Positions 43,338-53,045 of a stretch of DNA of 64,000 nt are shown one piece after another. The stretch's first letter is position 1. Every line of letters starts with the position of its first letter. The notes beneath the pieces are model-generated. The model was not told where the DNA came from. It worked only from the letters and a program-made list of their open reading frames with translations, and ran no database searches. The stretch covers positions 62,001-126,000 of the forward strand of contig CAYNFP010000002.1 of assembly GCA_964396655.1 (NCBI GenBank), given 5' to 3'. Made by a program: the position numbers and the translations under genes. The DNA is from CAYNFP01 sp964396655. Its GTDB lineage: Bacteria; Bacillota_I; Bacilli_A; RF39; UBA660.

Positions 43338-44653
43338 TAAAAGAAGAAAAAATTAATGAATTTGATTTTAAATATTACATTGATGGTATTGGATATGTTA
43401 TTGCAAGAAAATTGTATGAAAATTTAGATATAACAGATGTTTTTATTAATGAAGAATATAGAAGACAAGGGTATGCTATTAAAATATTGAGTTATATAAT
43501 TGAAAATAATTCAAACTATAAAATTATGTTAGAAGTTAACGAAGAAAATATTCCAGCAATTAAGTTATATGAAAAATTAGGATTTAAAAAAATAAGTGAG
43601 AGAAAAAATTATTATGACGGGACTAAAACCGCTTATATTATGGAGAGATCTATAAAAGATATTTATATATTAGCAATTGAATCATCTTGTGATGAAACAA
43701 GTGTAAGTATAGTAAAAAACGGTAATACTGATATAAGTACAATTATTAATTCTCAAATAGATATTCATAAAAATTATGGTGGAGTTGTACCTGAAATTGC
43801 ATCTAGAAAGCATATGGAAAATATTACAATAGTGTTGGATGAATGTTTAAATAAAGCAAATATGAAGCTTGAAGATATAGATGCCTTTGCAGCTACTTAT
43901 TCACCAGGATTAACCGGAAGTCTTTTAGTTGGATTAGAATGCGCTAAGACATTATCTTTGATTTATGATAAACCATTTATAAAAGTAAATCATATGCTTG
44001 GTCATATATTTGCCAATAACATAAATAATAAATTAGATTATCCACTTATAGCGTTAGTAATAAGTGGGGGACACACAGATTTAATGCTTATGAATAATGA
44101 ATATGATTATAAATATTTGGGTAGAACTTTGGATGACGCTATTGGAGAATGCTATGATAAAGTAGCTAAAATACTCGGACTTGAATATCCAGGAGGACCT
44201 AATGTTGAAAGATTAGCTTACTTAGGTAAAAATAGTTATAAAATGCCAAAAATATTAAATGATGAAAGTTATAATTTTAGTTATAGCGGAATTAAGAGTC
44301 ATGTTAATAATTTAGTTCATAACGAAATGCAAAGAGGAAATGAAGTAAACAAAGAAGATTTATGTTGCTCTTTTCAAAAAGCAGTTACATCATTATTAAT
44401 TACAAAAACTAAAAAAGCTTTATTAGATTATAATATTAAAAATTTAATAGTAGCAGGTGGTGTTGCAAGTAATTCATATATAAGAAATGAATTAATTAAA
44501 ATGGCAGAAGAAAATAATGTTAAAATTAATATTCCGGATAAAAAATATTGTACAGATAATGCTACTATGATAGGTTCTGTGGCGTATTTTCAATATATTA
44601 AAAAAGATTTTTCTGAGTTAAATACAAATGCCGTAAGTAATGATTCTATTTAA
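43334..44653 (+). CDS. tsaD: RimI-TsaD fusion: N-acetyltransferase plus t6A transferase
   Basis: A 439-aa two-domain protein. Residues 1-~108 are a GNAT acetyltransferase like RimI (DVFINEEYRRQGYAIKILSYII with acetyl-CoA loop, then NIPAIKLYEKLGFKKI). Residues ~110-439 are full TsaD: ILAIESSCDETSVSIV, GGVVPEIASRKHMENI, metal-binding HMLGH, SGGHTDL, and VAGGVASNSYIR. TsaD transfers threonylcarbamate to A37 of ANN-reading tRNAs. RimI and TsaD are usually neighbouring separate genes; here they are one frame. Coupled to tsaB. Confidence 0.93.
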   Translation: MIKEEKINEFDFKYYIDGIGYVIARKLYENLDITDVFINEEYRRQGYAIKILSYIIENNSNYKIMLEVNEENIPAIKLYEKLGFKKISERKNYYDGTKTAYIMERSIKDIYILAIESSCDETSVSIVKNGNTDISTIINSQIDIHKNYGGVVPEIASRKHMENITIVLDECLNKANMKLEDIDAFAATYSPGLTGSLLVGLECAKTLSLIYDKPFIKVNHMLGHIFANNINNKLDYPLIALVISGGHTDLMLMNNEYDYKYLGRTLDDAIGECYDKVAKILGLEYPGGPNVERLAYLGKNSYKMPKILNDESYNFSYSGIKSHVNNLVHNEMQRGNEVNKEDLCCSFQKAVTSLLITKTKKALLDYNIKNLIVAGGVASNSYIRNELIKMAEENNVKINIPDKKYCTDNATMIGSVAYFQYIKKDFSELNTNAVSNDSI

Positions 44654-44705
44654 TATTATTGAAATAACATACATTTTATTATAAAATTAATATAAGGAGT
44701 AAGTT

Positions 44706-46289
44706 ATGAAAAAATTACTAGAGAAAATAAGTAAAAATAAAAGTTTTATAATACCTTGGTTAATTTTGGGATTTTCAATAATTATTTTTGGCTCTGGGTT
44801 AACTTATGCATATTTTGATTTTGTTTTAAATTCTCAAGAAGAGTCATCATTAAAAGTAACAGGAACAGATTTTGATTTATCTTTATATGGAACTCCAGTG
44901 GAATTTCAAGATATATATCCAATATATGATGAATATATAGAAGATCAATCTCAAGAGTTCACTTTTAGTATTGAAAATAATAGTAGAAGATTGGCTTCTT
45001 GTTACAGTTTATCAATTACTATAAATAATATATCTGATGGACTTAAAAGTAGTGATCTCAAATGGAAGTTAATTAATGCTACAACTGGGGGAACAGTTGC
45101 TACTGGGGACTTTTCTACAGCAGGGACTTCAGAGATTGGATTACTAGATAATACAAGCATTTCTGCTCATACTACTGATAGTTATAAACTTCAAATTTGG
45201 TTATCTTATAGTTCTACAACAAACCAAAATGATATGCAAAGCACTTACTTTTATGGAAATATAAAATTAGTTGGTTCTTCTGCATCATGCCAACAAAGAA
45301 CAAATGCGAAACTTGACAACGTAAGATATATAAAAAGTTGTGTTAATGGTAGCACGCTTTCGGTAAATAATCACTGGGTAGAACTTCAAGCTATATATAA
45401 CGGAACTAATGTTGCATATGGTAAAACTCCAACTGGGACAACTTCTGAAAATCCAACATATCCTTATAGCAGAATAACTGACGGAGATACAACAACGACA
45501 AATTATGCTCAAGCTGGAACCAGTGGTTTCCAATGCATAACAATAGATTTAACACAAAGTTATGACTTAGATGAAATAGCGCTTTGGAGATATTATGGAG
45601 ACGCAAGAACTTATTATAGCAACAACACTTATGTATCGAGTGATAATAGTACTTGGATACCGGTATTAGTAGACTCAACTGCAGAATCAAGTCAAGGTAA
45701 GAAAGTAACTGCTTATGATACTAATGCAACTATAACACCAATATATAGATTAAGTAATTTAGTACTTAATGGTAGTTTTGAGAATGGTGGTACAAATTGG
45801 AATCTTAGTGCAAATGTAGCGGCATCTTCAGTTCAAAAGAAATTTGGAAGTTATGCGATTAGAAACTATCAAGGAGCCGCATGGAGCGCCGCATATAGTG
45901 GAAGCTATATAACTGCATATGCAAATCATAAATATTATGTAAGTGCTTGGTCTTATACAGTAAATAAGGGTAATGGTACATGTCGAAATTATTATGATAT
46001 TTATTATAGTAGTGCAGATCATTGGGTTAATTTTCAAAATCAAGCTAATTTGAGTTTATGGGAAAGAGGTAGTGCTTTATTTACAGTTCCTTCTGTTAGT
46101 ACTCCCACTTTAGCATTAGCTTTAGCGGATACGGATTCTTCTAATGCAACACAAGATTGTTATGCTGATGGTGGAATTCTAATAGATTTAACAGCAACGT
46201 TTGGTTCGGGTAATGAACCAACTCAAACCTGGTGTGATGCAAATTTAGATTATTTTGATGGTAGTCAAAATATGTATTTAACGCCATAA
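44706..46289 (+). CDS. Surface/secreted protein with discoidin-like carbohydrate-binding domain
   Basis: A 527-aa exported protein. The N-terminal segment (residues ~12-37, ending YAYFDF) is a signal anchor; residues ~45-180 resemble TasA/camelysin-like beta sandwiches. Residues ~225-330 have the F5/8 type C (discoidin, CBM32-like) form: SRITDGDTTTTNYAQ, CITIDLTQSYDLDEIALWRYYGD, VSSDNSTWIPV. Residues ~355-490 form a second beta-sandwich, ending GNEPTQTWCDANLDYFDGS, similar to tail/adhesin proteins. No LPxTG is seen. Likely binds glycans at the cell surface. Confidence 0.75.
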   Translation: MKKLLEKISKNKSFIIPWLILGFSIIIFGSGLTYAYFDFVLNSQEESSLKVTGTDFDLSLYGTPVEFQDIYPIYDEYIEDQSQEFTFSIENNSRRLASCYSLSITINNISDGLKSSDLKWKLINATTGGTVATGDFSTAGTSEIGLLDNTSISAHTTDSYKLQIWLSYSSTTNQNDMQSTYFYGNIKLVGSSASCQQRTNAKLDNVRYIKSCVNGSTLSVNNHWVELQAIYNGTNVAYGKTPTGTTSENPTYPYSRITDGDTTTTNYAQAGTSGFQCITIDLTQSYDLDEIALWRYYGDARTYYSNNTYVSSDNSTWIPVLVDSTAESSQGKKVTAYDTNATITPIYRLSNLVLNGSFENGGTNWNLSANVAASSVQKKFGSYAIRNYQGAAWSAAYSGSYITAYANHKYYVSAWSYTVNKGNGTCRNYYDIYYSSADHWVNFQNQANLSLWERGSALFTVPSVSTPTLALALADTDSSNATQDCYADGGILIDLTATFGSGNEPTQTWCDANLDYFDGSQNMYLTP

Positions 46290-46309
46290 ATAAGGAAAAT
46301 TAATAAATA

Positions 46310-46340
46310 AAAAATAAAACTTTAAAAGTTTATTTTTTTA
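46310..46340. terminator. Bidirectional terminator
   Basis: AAATAAAACTTT / AAAGTTTATTT stem with a one-base bulge between convergent genes. Confidence 0.6.
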
Positions 46341-46722
46341 TTATATATTTCATTATTATAAATGAAAATGGTATTGCTAATAAGCTTGTTATAAATCCTG
46401 AATAACTTTTTGAAATATTTAAAACTTCTACTAAAAATGTGAGTCCTAATGTTTGAAATAAAAATGTTGGAATTCCACTTATAGGAAATAAAAAGTATTT
46501 TTTAAGTGTTGGTTTAACTTTAAAGTTAAATATGGTATTCATGAAAAATGAACATGTCATACTTATTAAATAAGCTAATATACTTGCTATAATATAGTTA
46601 ATAAATTTTATTCCAATAAGATAATATTCGTTATATATTAAAGTATTTATTAATCCTATTATTACAAATAATATAAAATTCTTTGTTAAAAAAGTTTTTT
46701 TAAATTTATAATAAATTTTCAT
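46330..46722 (-). CDS. GtrA-family membrane protein
   Basis: A 130-aa protein with four transmembrane helices and FVIIGLINTLIY at the first, the GtrA pattern. GtrA proteins move lipid-linked sugars across the membrane with a GtrB-like transferase. The start (ATG at 46722) lies in the end of the glycosyltransferase gene (17-base overlap), so the two are coupled. An in-frame TTG at 46731 is less likely. Confidence 0.85.
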   Translation of the reverse strand: MKIYYKFKKTFLTKNFILFVIIGLINTLIYNEYYLIGIKFINYIIASILAYLISMTCSFFMNTIFNFKVKPTLKKYFLFPISGIPTFLFQTLGLTFLVEVLNISKSYSGFITSLLAIPFSFIIMKYIIKK

Positions 46723-47632
46723 CAAAGCCAATTCTTTCTTTTTCTATGTATATAGGCCTATTTTTAGTTTCTATATATGTTTTACCTAAATACTCTCCTA
46801 ATATACCAATGCATAATAGTTGTATTCCTCCAATGAGCAAGATTAATGACACTATTGAGGCATAACCAGGTACGTCTTTTCCTAAAATTAATGTTTTTAT
46901 AATGATATATATAAAATATAAGAAGGCAGATATGCTTGTTATTGTTCCAAAATAAATTGATATTTTTAATGGAGCAACCGAGAAATTTATAAATCCATCA
47001 ATAGCGTAACTAAATAAAGTAAAAAAATTAAATTTCGATTTTCCATTTTTTCTTGGCTTTACATTATATTCCATATACAAAGTATTAAACCCAATCCAAG
47101 AAAATATTCCTTTTGAAAATCTGTTTTTTTCGTCCAAATAAATAATCTTTTCTGTCACTGTTTTTTTAAACATTCTAAAATCAGATGCTCCATCTACAAA
47201 TTTTGTTTTTGATATTTTATTCATGATTTTATAAAATAATTTTTGAAAAAATCTGTTTTTTGTTTGTTTTTGAGTCATACAAACAATATCATAATAATTA
47301 TCTGATTCTAATTTTTTTAACATATCTAATATATATTTTGGATCTTGTTGTAAATCAGCATCTATTATAACTGTATATTCAGAATTTGAATTTTTAATCC
47401 CAGCATATAAAGCGGCATCTTTTCCAAAATTTCTTGAAAAGTTTATAATTCTAATTCTTTCTTTATCATTATTATAAATGTTTTTTAATATTTCTAATGA
47501 TTTATCAATGCTCCCATCATTTATAAATATCAATTTATAGTCAATTTCTTTTAATGTATTTGAAATTTCATTATAAAATTCCATTATAGATTCTTCTTCA
47601 TTATAAATTGGTATTATTACATTTAACTTCAT
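46706..47632 (-). CDS. GT2 family glycosyltransferase (GtrB/DPM1-like)
   Basis: A 308-aa enzyme: IIPIYNEEESI, FINDGSIDKSLEIL and VIIDADLQQDP (DxD-type metal site) in the first ~200 residues, then two C-terminal transmembrane helices (residues ~233-255, ~267-290). Such GtrB-like proteins transfer a sugar to undecaprenyl phosphate. With GtrA downstream, the pair probably decorates a teichoic acid or polysaccharide. GAGG precedes the ATG. Confidence 0.9.
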   Translation of the reverse strand: MKLNVIIPIYNEEESIMEFYNEISNTLKEIDYKLIFINDGSIDKSLEILKNIYNNDKERIRIINFSRNFGKDAALYAGIKNSNSEYTVIIDADLQQDPKYILDMLKKLESDNYYDIVCMTQKQTKNRFFQKLFYKIMNKISKTKFVDGASDFRMFKKTVTEKIIYLDEKNRFSKGIFSWIGFNTLYMEYNVKPRKNGKSKFNFFTLFSYAIDGFINFSVAPLKISIYFGTITSISAFLYFIYIIIKTLILGKDVPGYASIVSLILLIGGIQLLCIGILGEYLGKTYIETKNRPIYIEKERIGFDENLL

Positions 47633-47740
47633 ATTTTACCTCTACTTTTATTTTATCATTTTTTATTTATTAAAAAAAGATTATATTTATTTAATTCTAA
47701 AAGCTGTCCAATTTAAATAAAATTTTATGGGTGATATACT

Positions 47741-50308
47741 ATTAATAATCAAAAAGGTTTAAATGATAAAGAAGTAATAGAATCCAGAAAAAAATATGGA
47801 AGCAATTTATTAACAAATAAAAAAAAGAACTCTTTTTTTACTCTTTTTATTGAATCATTAAATGATCCTATAATAAAAATATTATTAATTGCACTTGCTA
47901 TCAAAGTTTTATTTTTATTTAAAGAATCTAATATATATGAAACCATAGGTATAGTATTAGCTATTTTTTTAGCATCTTTTATTTCTACGATTTCTGAATA
48001 TGGAAGTGAAAAAGCATTTCAAAGACTTCAGGAAGAAGCTTCTAAAATAAAATGTAAAGTAAAAAGAAATTCCAAAAAAATAGAATTAAATATAGAAGAA
48101 ATAGTTGTAGGTGATGTTATTTTTTTAACTTCGGGAGATAAAGTACCTGCAGATGGGGTAGTTATTAAAGGAAGTGTTACAGTTGATGAATCATCTCTTA
48201 CGGGTGAAACCAAAGAAAAGAATAAAGAATCAAAAGAATTTTTATACATGGGTTCTGTAGTAACATCAAAAAATTGTGCTATGGAAGTTGTTAATGTTGG
48301 AGATAAAACATATTATGGAGAAATTGCATCAGCTGTTCAAGATTTTGCACCAGAAAGTCCTTTAAAACTTAAACTTAGGGACTTAGCAAAAGTAATTAGT
48401 AGAATAGGCTATATAAGTTCGATTTTGGTTTTAATATCTTATTTATTTAATGTTATTGTAATAAAAAATGATTTTAATATTGTAAAAATAACTAATTTTG
48501 TTACGAATCTAGAATTAATATTACCTCATTTATTTTATGCTTTAACAGTAACGGTAACTATTATTATAGTTGCTGTACCCGAAGGGCTTCCAATGATGAT
48601 AACATTAGTTTTATCTTCAAATATGAAAAGAATGTTAAAAAATAATGTTTTAGTTAGAAAGTTAGTTGGAATAGAAACTGCTGGAAGTTTAAATATTCTT
48701 TTTACAGATAAAACCGGAACTTTAACAGAGGGTAAATTAAAAGTTATAGGTGTTTCTAATTATGAAGATAATTATTATACAAATATTAAAGATATAAAAA
48801 ATTCGAAACTAAAAGAATTAATATCTATATCTTTATATTACAATAATGAAAGTGAATTTGAAGATGAAAATATTATAGGGGGTAATACTACTGATAAAGC
48901 TATTTTAGAATTTGTTGGAAATATTGATTATAAATATAATATTAAAAATAAAGTTTTTTTTGATAGCAAAATAAAATATTCTTCTGTTACTTTAGATTAT
49001 AATAATGAAACTGTATTTCTCAAAGGGGCTTATGAAATATTAATAAAGAAGTGTGCTTCCTATTATGATAAAGAAGGTAATTTAAAAAAATTAAATGATA
49101 AAAATAAGATTATTGAAAATTTAAATAAAGTTGCTGAAAATGGTATTAGAATACTTGCTATTTGTACTGCTAAAAATGAAGAGTTATCTTTATTGTCGTT
49201 GATTTATTTAAAAGATAATGTTAGGAAAGAAGCTCACAAAGGAATTGAACTTGTAAATAATGCAAATATTCAAACAATAATGATAACTGGAGATGCCAAG
49301 GAAACTGCTTTAGGTGTTGCTAAAGAATTAAAAATGTTAGATACAGATAGCATTGTTTTGACCAGTGAAGAATTAAATACAATGTCAGATGAAGAAATAA
49401 AGAAAATAATACCAAAATTAAAAGTTGTTGCAAGGAGTTTGCCAAATGATAAGAATAGGTTAGTTAAACTTAGTCAAGAATTAGGGTTAATAACTGGTAT
49501 GACAGGAGATGGAGTTAATGATGCACCCGCATTAAAGAAGGCCGATGTTGGTTTTGCAATGGGCAGTGGAAGCGAGGTTGCAAAAGAAGTTTCTGATATA
49601 ATAATTTTAGATAATAATTTTTTATCAATATCATCTGCAATATTGTTTGGAAGAACAGTTTTTAAAAGTATTAGAAAGTTTATTATATTTCAATTAACAA
49701 TAAATTTTTGTGCAGTATTTTTAAGTATTATTGGCCCATATTTTGGAATATTATCTCCAATAACGGTAATTCAAATGTTATGGGTCAATATGGTTATGGA
49801 CACTTTAGCTGGTTTGGCTTTTTCTTTTGAACCCCCTTTAGTTGAATATATGAAAGAAAAACCAAAATCTAAAAAAGATCACATAATTAATAAATACATG
49901 ATAAATCAAATTGTTTGGGATGGTTTATATTGTTCAATGCTTTGTATATTATTTTTAAAATTGCCTTTAATTGGTAAATTATTTAGAATAGGAAGTAATG
50001 ATAAATATTTAATGACAGCTTTCTTTGGTTTATTTATTTTTTTATCAATATTTAATTTATTCAATGTGAGAACTCATAGAATTAATATATTTGCAAATAT
50101 ATTAAGAAATAAAATCTTTTTAATAGTTATATCGTTAATAGCTACTGTTCAAATAATTTTAATATATTTTGGAGGCGAAATTTTTAGAACAACTGGATTA
50201 ACATTTTTAGAATTTCAAATAATGATTGTAATATCTTTTAGTGTAATACCTGTTGATATTATAAGAAAGTTAATATTAAGATCAAAGGGTAATAAAACTG
50301 GAGTATAA
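47741..50308 (+). CDS. Ca2+-transporting P-type ATPase (PMCA/P2B-like), probable ATT start
   Basis: A ~855-aa pump. Order: N-terminal GLNDKEVIESRKKYGSN, TM1-2, actuator with DESSLTGET, TM4 VPEGLP, phosphorylation DKTGTLT (near 322), TGDGVNDAPALKKADVGFAMG, then FQLTIN (TM5) and MLWVNMVMDTLAGLAF (TM6), which match PMCA-type Ca2+ sites. The open frame reaches back to TGA 47732-47734 with no ATG, GTG or TTG before 48248. ATT at 47741 lies 6 bases from GGGTGA, so I start there. The ATG at 48248 would lose the actuator. A frameshift at AAAAA (47751-47755) joining the ATG at 47727 is the alternative. Confidence 0.85.
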   Translation: MNNQKGLNDKEVIESRKKYGSNLLTNKKKNSFFTLFIESLNDPIIKILLIALAIKVLFLFKESNIYETIGIVLAIFLASFISTISEYGSEKAFQRLQEEASKIKCKVKRNSKKIELNIEEIVVGDVIFLTSGDKVPADGVVIKGSVTVDESSLTGETKEKNKESKEFLYMGSVVTSKNCAMEVVNVGDKTYYGEIASAVQDFAPESPLKLKLRDLAKVISRIGYISSILVLISYLFNVIVIKNDFNIVKITNFVTNLELILPHLFYALTVTVTIIIVAVPEGLPMMITLVLSSNMKRMLKNNVLVRKLVGIETAGSLNILFTDKTGTLTEGKLKVIGVSNYEDNYYTNIKDIKNSKLKELISISLYYNNESEFEDENIIGGNTTDKAILEFVGNIDYKYNIKNKVFFDSKIKYSSVTLDYNNETVFLKGAYEILIKKCASYYDKEGNLKKLNDKNKIIENLNKVAENGIRILAICTAKNEELSLLSLIYLKDNVRKEAHKGIELVNNANIQTIMITGDAKETALGVAKELKMLDTDSIVLTSEELNTMSDEEIKKIIPKLKVVARSLPNDKNRLVKLSQELGLITGMTGDGVNDAPALKKADVGFAMGSGSEVAKEVSDIIILDNNFLSISSAILFGRTVFKSIRKFIIFQLTINFCAVFLSIIGPYFGILSPITVIQMLWVNMVMDTLAGLAFSFEPPLVEYMKEKPKSKKDHIINKYMINQIVWDGLYCSMLCILFLKLPLIGKLFRIGSNDKYLMTAFFGLFIFLSIFNLFNVRTHRINIFANILRNKIFLIVISLIATVQIILIYFGGEIFRTTGLTFLEFQIMIVISFSVIPVDIIRKLILRSKGNKTGV

Positions 50309-50334
50309 AAAAAATCTAATTATTTTTAGATTTC
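50307..50334. terminator. Bidirectional hairpin between convergent genes
   Basis: Stem AAATCTAA / TTAGATTT (50312-50319, 50326-50333) between the ATPase and the gene at 50340; short T runs. Confidence 0.55.
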
Positions 50335-50339
50335 TTAAT

Positions 50340-50912
50340 TTATTTTCCATAATATTTAGAAATGTTTTTATGATTAAGTCTTAATGTGTACTCTGGTTTA
50401 ATTAATGGCTTGCCTTTTGAATTTTCAGCAGCAGAATATGATCTTTCAAATGTACAAAATATTTCATTGGATCTCAATAGTTGTTTTGGTGTTGGATGGT
50501 GAAATTGCTCATTGATTTCTATTAGTAATTTTATTAAATCTTCATATAATTCGGGATCCACATTTTGTATATCATGAAGAAATGGATGCCCTGTGTACAT
50601 AAGAAGGGCTGATCCATTATGTATGGTGGAAGGTCCGCCCTTACCTTTTAATCCCGGCACTCTTAAATGGTGATAAGTAAATTTGTTTGTTTTGGAAGTT
50701 TTAATATTACAAAATCTTTCTCTAGTTATTATAAATCCAAGTTGATCATAAAGTTTTAATTCCCAAACTCTTCTAATTTCTTTTAATACTTCTGCTTGGC
50801 TAATATGTTCTCTTCCTTTTCTTTCTCTAAGTTCTAAATCTAGTGCATTGTAAAAATTGAATTCTGTATATTGTTGAGCTTCTTCATATGACATTGGAAT
50901 ATCACCGTACAT
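50340..50912 (-). CDS. Uncharacterised protein with an HNH-like motif region
   Basis: A 190-aa protein. From residue ~87: YHHLRVPGLKGKGGPSTIHNGSALL then GHPFLHDI. The spacing HH...GG...NG..L...H..LH recalls HNH-type ββα-metal nucleases, but I am not certain of the family. The flanks are helical. GAGGAGGG before the ATG at 50912 is a strong start. No restriction or mobile genes are adjacent, and it is a single minus-strand unit between the ATPase and ligA. Confidence 0.6.
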   Translation of the reverse strand: MYGDIPMSYEEAQQYTEFNFYNALDLELRERKGREHISQAEVLKEIRRVWELKLYDQLGFIITRERFCNIKTSKTNKFTYHHLRVPGLKGKGGPSTIHNGSALLMYTGHPFLHDIQNVDPELYEDLIKLLIEINEQFHHPTPKQLLRSNEIFCTFERSYSAAENSKGKPLIKPEYTLRLNHKNISKYYGK

Positions 50913-51021
50913 ATCAAAACCCTCCTCTATTTTCAATATATCACAAAAAAATAAAAAATAAAGACCTTTATTAAATTTTTTTATCATTGTATAATAATAG
51001 TATAAAAGTAAGGTGAAAAAA

Positions 51022-52989
51022 ATGGATAGAATAAATGAATTAGTTGAACTTCTAAATAAATATAATTATGAATATTATGCTTTGGATAAACCTAGTGTTA
51101 CCGATGCAGAATATGATAGATTAATGCAGGAACTTATTAAGTTAGAAGAAAAGTATCCTCAATATAAAAGAGAAGATTCTCCTACTAGTAGAGTTGGAGG
51201 AATTGTAATTAATGAATTTGAGAATGTTACTCATGAAGTTCCTATGCTTAGTTTAGGAAATGTTTTTAATGAAGAAGAAATTGAAGATTTTGATACTAAA
51301 GTAAGAAAAATAGTTAAAAATCCAGAATATGTTTGTGAATTAAAAATAGATGGACTTGCTGTTTCAATTGAATATAAAAATGGTATTTTATATAAGGGAG
51401 CCACAAGAGGAGATGGAGTTGTAGGAGAAGATATAACTCATAATGTTAAAACAATTTCTTCAATTCCGCTAAAATTAAATAAAAATATTGACATAACAAT
51501 ACGTGGTGAGATTTTTATGAGTAAGAAAAGTTTTGAAGGTTTAAATAAACTTAGGAGTAAAGAAGGATTGGAATTATTTCAAAATCCAAGAAATGCAGCT
51601 GCTGGTAGTGTTAGACAATTAGATTCTAAAGTGACTTCAAGTAGAAAACTTGATAACTTTATGTATCATTATCCCTTAACTAAATTTAAAACTCATTATG
51701 AAAGTTTAGAATATATGAAAGAACTAGGATTTAAAGTAAATCCCAATATAAAATTATGTAAAAATGTTAATGAAGTAAAAAAATATGTAGAAGAATGGAC
51801 TATAAAAAGACCTACTTTACCATATGAAATAGATGGTATTGTAATAAAAGTAAATGATATAAATGAACAAAAAGAACTGGGATATACCGCTAAAGTTCCT
51901 AAATGGGCTACAGCATATAAGTTTCCTCCAGAAGAAGTTGTAACCAAATTAAAAGATATAATTTTTACTGTTGGAAGAACTGGATCAATTACTCCTAATG
52001 CAGTTTTAGAGCCTGTTAAAGTTCAAGGTAGTACAATATCAAGAGCAACTCTTCATAATGAAGATTTTGTAATAAAAAAAGATATAAGAATTGGAGATTA
52101 TGTTTTTATTAGAAAAGCTGGAGATGTTATACCGGAAGTTGTAAAAGTTGATTATACAAGGAGAAAAGATACTAAAGATTTTAAAATGATTAAGAAATGT
52201 CCAATATGTGGAAGTGATTTAGTAAGAAAAGATGAATTCATTGATGTTTTTTGTCCAAATGATAAATGCCCTGCTAGAAATATAGAAAGTCTTATACATT
52301 TTGTTAGCAGAGATGCTATGGATATTGAGGGTTTAGGAGAAAGAATTATAGAAGATTTTTATAATTTAGGATACATTAAAACCTTTAAAGATATATATAA
52401 TTTAAAAGATATCAAAGAAGAGTTAATTTTGTTAGAAGGCTTTGGAAATAAAAGCGTAAATAACTTATTAGAAAGCATAGAACATAGCAAAAAAGAGTCT
52501 TTAGAAAGATTAGTGTACGGAATAGGTATAAATGGAATAGGTTCTAAAACAGCTAAAATTCTTTGTAAATATTATAAAACTATGGATAATTTGAAAAATG
52601 CTAAATATGAAGAATTAAAAAGCATTTATGATATTGGTGATATACTTGCTAATAATATAGTTAGTTATTTTGAAGATGAGAAAAATCTAGAAGAAATAAA
52701 ACGCTTAGAAAAAGCTGGAATTAATATGCTATATTTAGATACCATCCAAAATATAGATGAAAATATAGTCGGTAAAAAATTTGTAATAACTGGATCTTTT
52801 GAAAATTATACAAGAGAAGAAATTAAAAAAGTTATAGAATCAAAAGGTGGAAACGTAATTGATTCTGTATCTAAAAAAACAGATGTTGTTATAGTGGGAG
52901 AAAATCCAGGAAGTAAATACGATAAAGCACAAGAATATAAAATAACAATTTGGAGATTAGAGGATTTAAAAAGCAATTTAAATATATAA
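51022..52989 (+). CDS. ligA: NAD-dependent DNA ligase LigA
   Basis: A 655-aa replicative ligase. Domain Ia binds NMN at the N-terminus; the adenylated Lys is in ELKIDGLAVS; then the OB domain, the zinc finger (CPICG...CPNDKCPA), helix-hairpin-helix (IGINGIGSKTAKIL) and a C-terminal BRCT (GKKFVITGSFENYTREE) from about 580. Length is typical (~670). AAGGTGA lies just before the ATG at 51022. It coexists with the ATP-dependent ligase of the Ku operon. Confidence 0.97.
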   Translation: MDRINELVELLNKYNYEYYALDKPSVTDAEYDRLMQELIKLEEKYPQYKREDSPTSRVGGIVINEFENVTHEVPMLSLGNVFNEEEIEDFDTKVRKIVKNPEYVCELKIDGLAVSIEYKNGILYKGATRGDGVVGEDITHNVKTISSIPLKLNKNIDITIRGEIFMSKKSFEGLNKLRSKEGLELFQNPRNAAAGSVRQLDSKVTSSRKLDNFMYHYPLTKFKTHYESLEYMKELGFKVNPNIKLCKNVNEVKKYVEEWTIKRPTLPYEIDGIVIKVNDINEQKELGYTAKVPKWATAYKFPPEEVVTKLKDIIFTVGRTGSITPNAVLEPVKVQGSTISRATLHNEDFVIKKDIRIGDYVFIRKAGDVIPEVVKVDYTRRKDTKDFKMIKKCPICGSDLVRKDEFIDVFCPNDKCPARNIESLIHFVSRDAMDIEGLGERIIEDFYNLGYIKTFKDIYNLKDIKEELILLEGFGNKSVNNLLESIEHSKKESLERLVYGIGINGIGSKTAKILCKYYKTMDNLKNAKYEELKSIYDIGDILANNIVSYFEDEKNLEEIKRLEKAGINMLYLDTIQNIDENIVGKKFVITGSFENYTREEIKKVIESKGGNVIDSVSKKTDVVIVGENPGSKYDKAQEYKITIWRLEDLKSNLNI

Positions 52990-53045
52990 AATACAATATA
53001 GAAAATTTATACTTTTTATAGTATAATGTAATAACTGGAGGAATT

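Noticed and set aside
45285..46043. Three minus-strand open frames inside the surface protein gene
   Set aside because: They are antisense to a coherent domain structure, lack ribosome binding sites and encode Ile/Ser-rich low-complexity products.
47727..47762. Short open frame ATG...TAA before the Ca2+ ATPase
   Set aside because: Eleven codons with no ribosome binding site; more likely a frame shadow or a sign of a frameshift than a gene.
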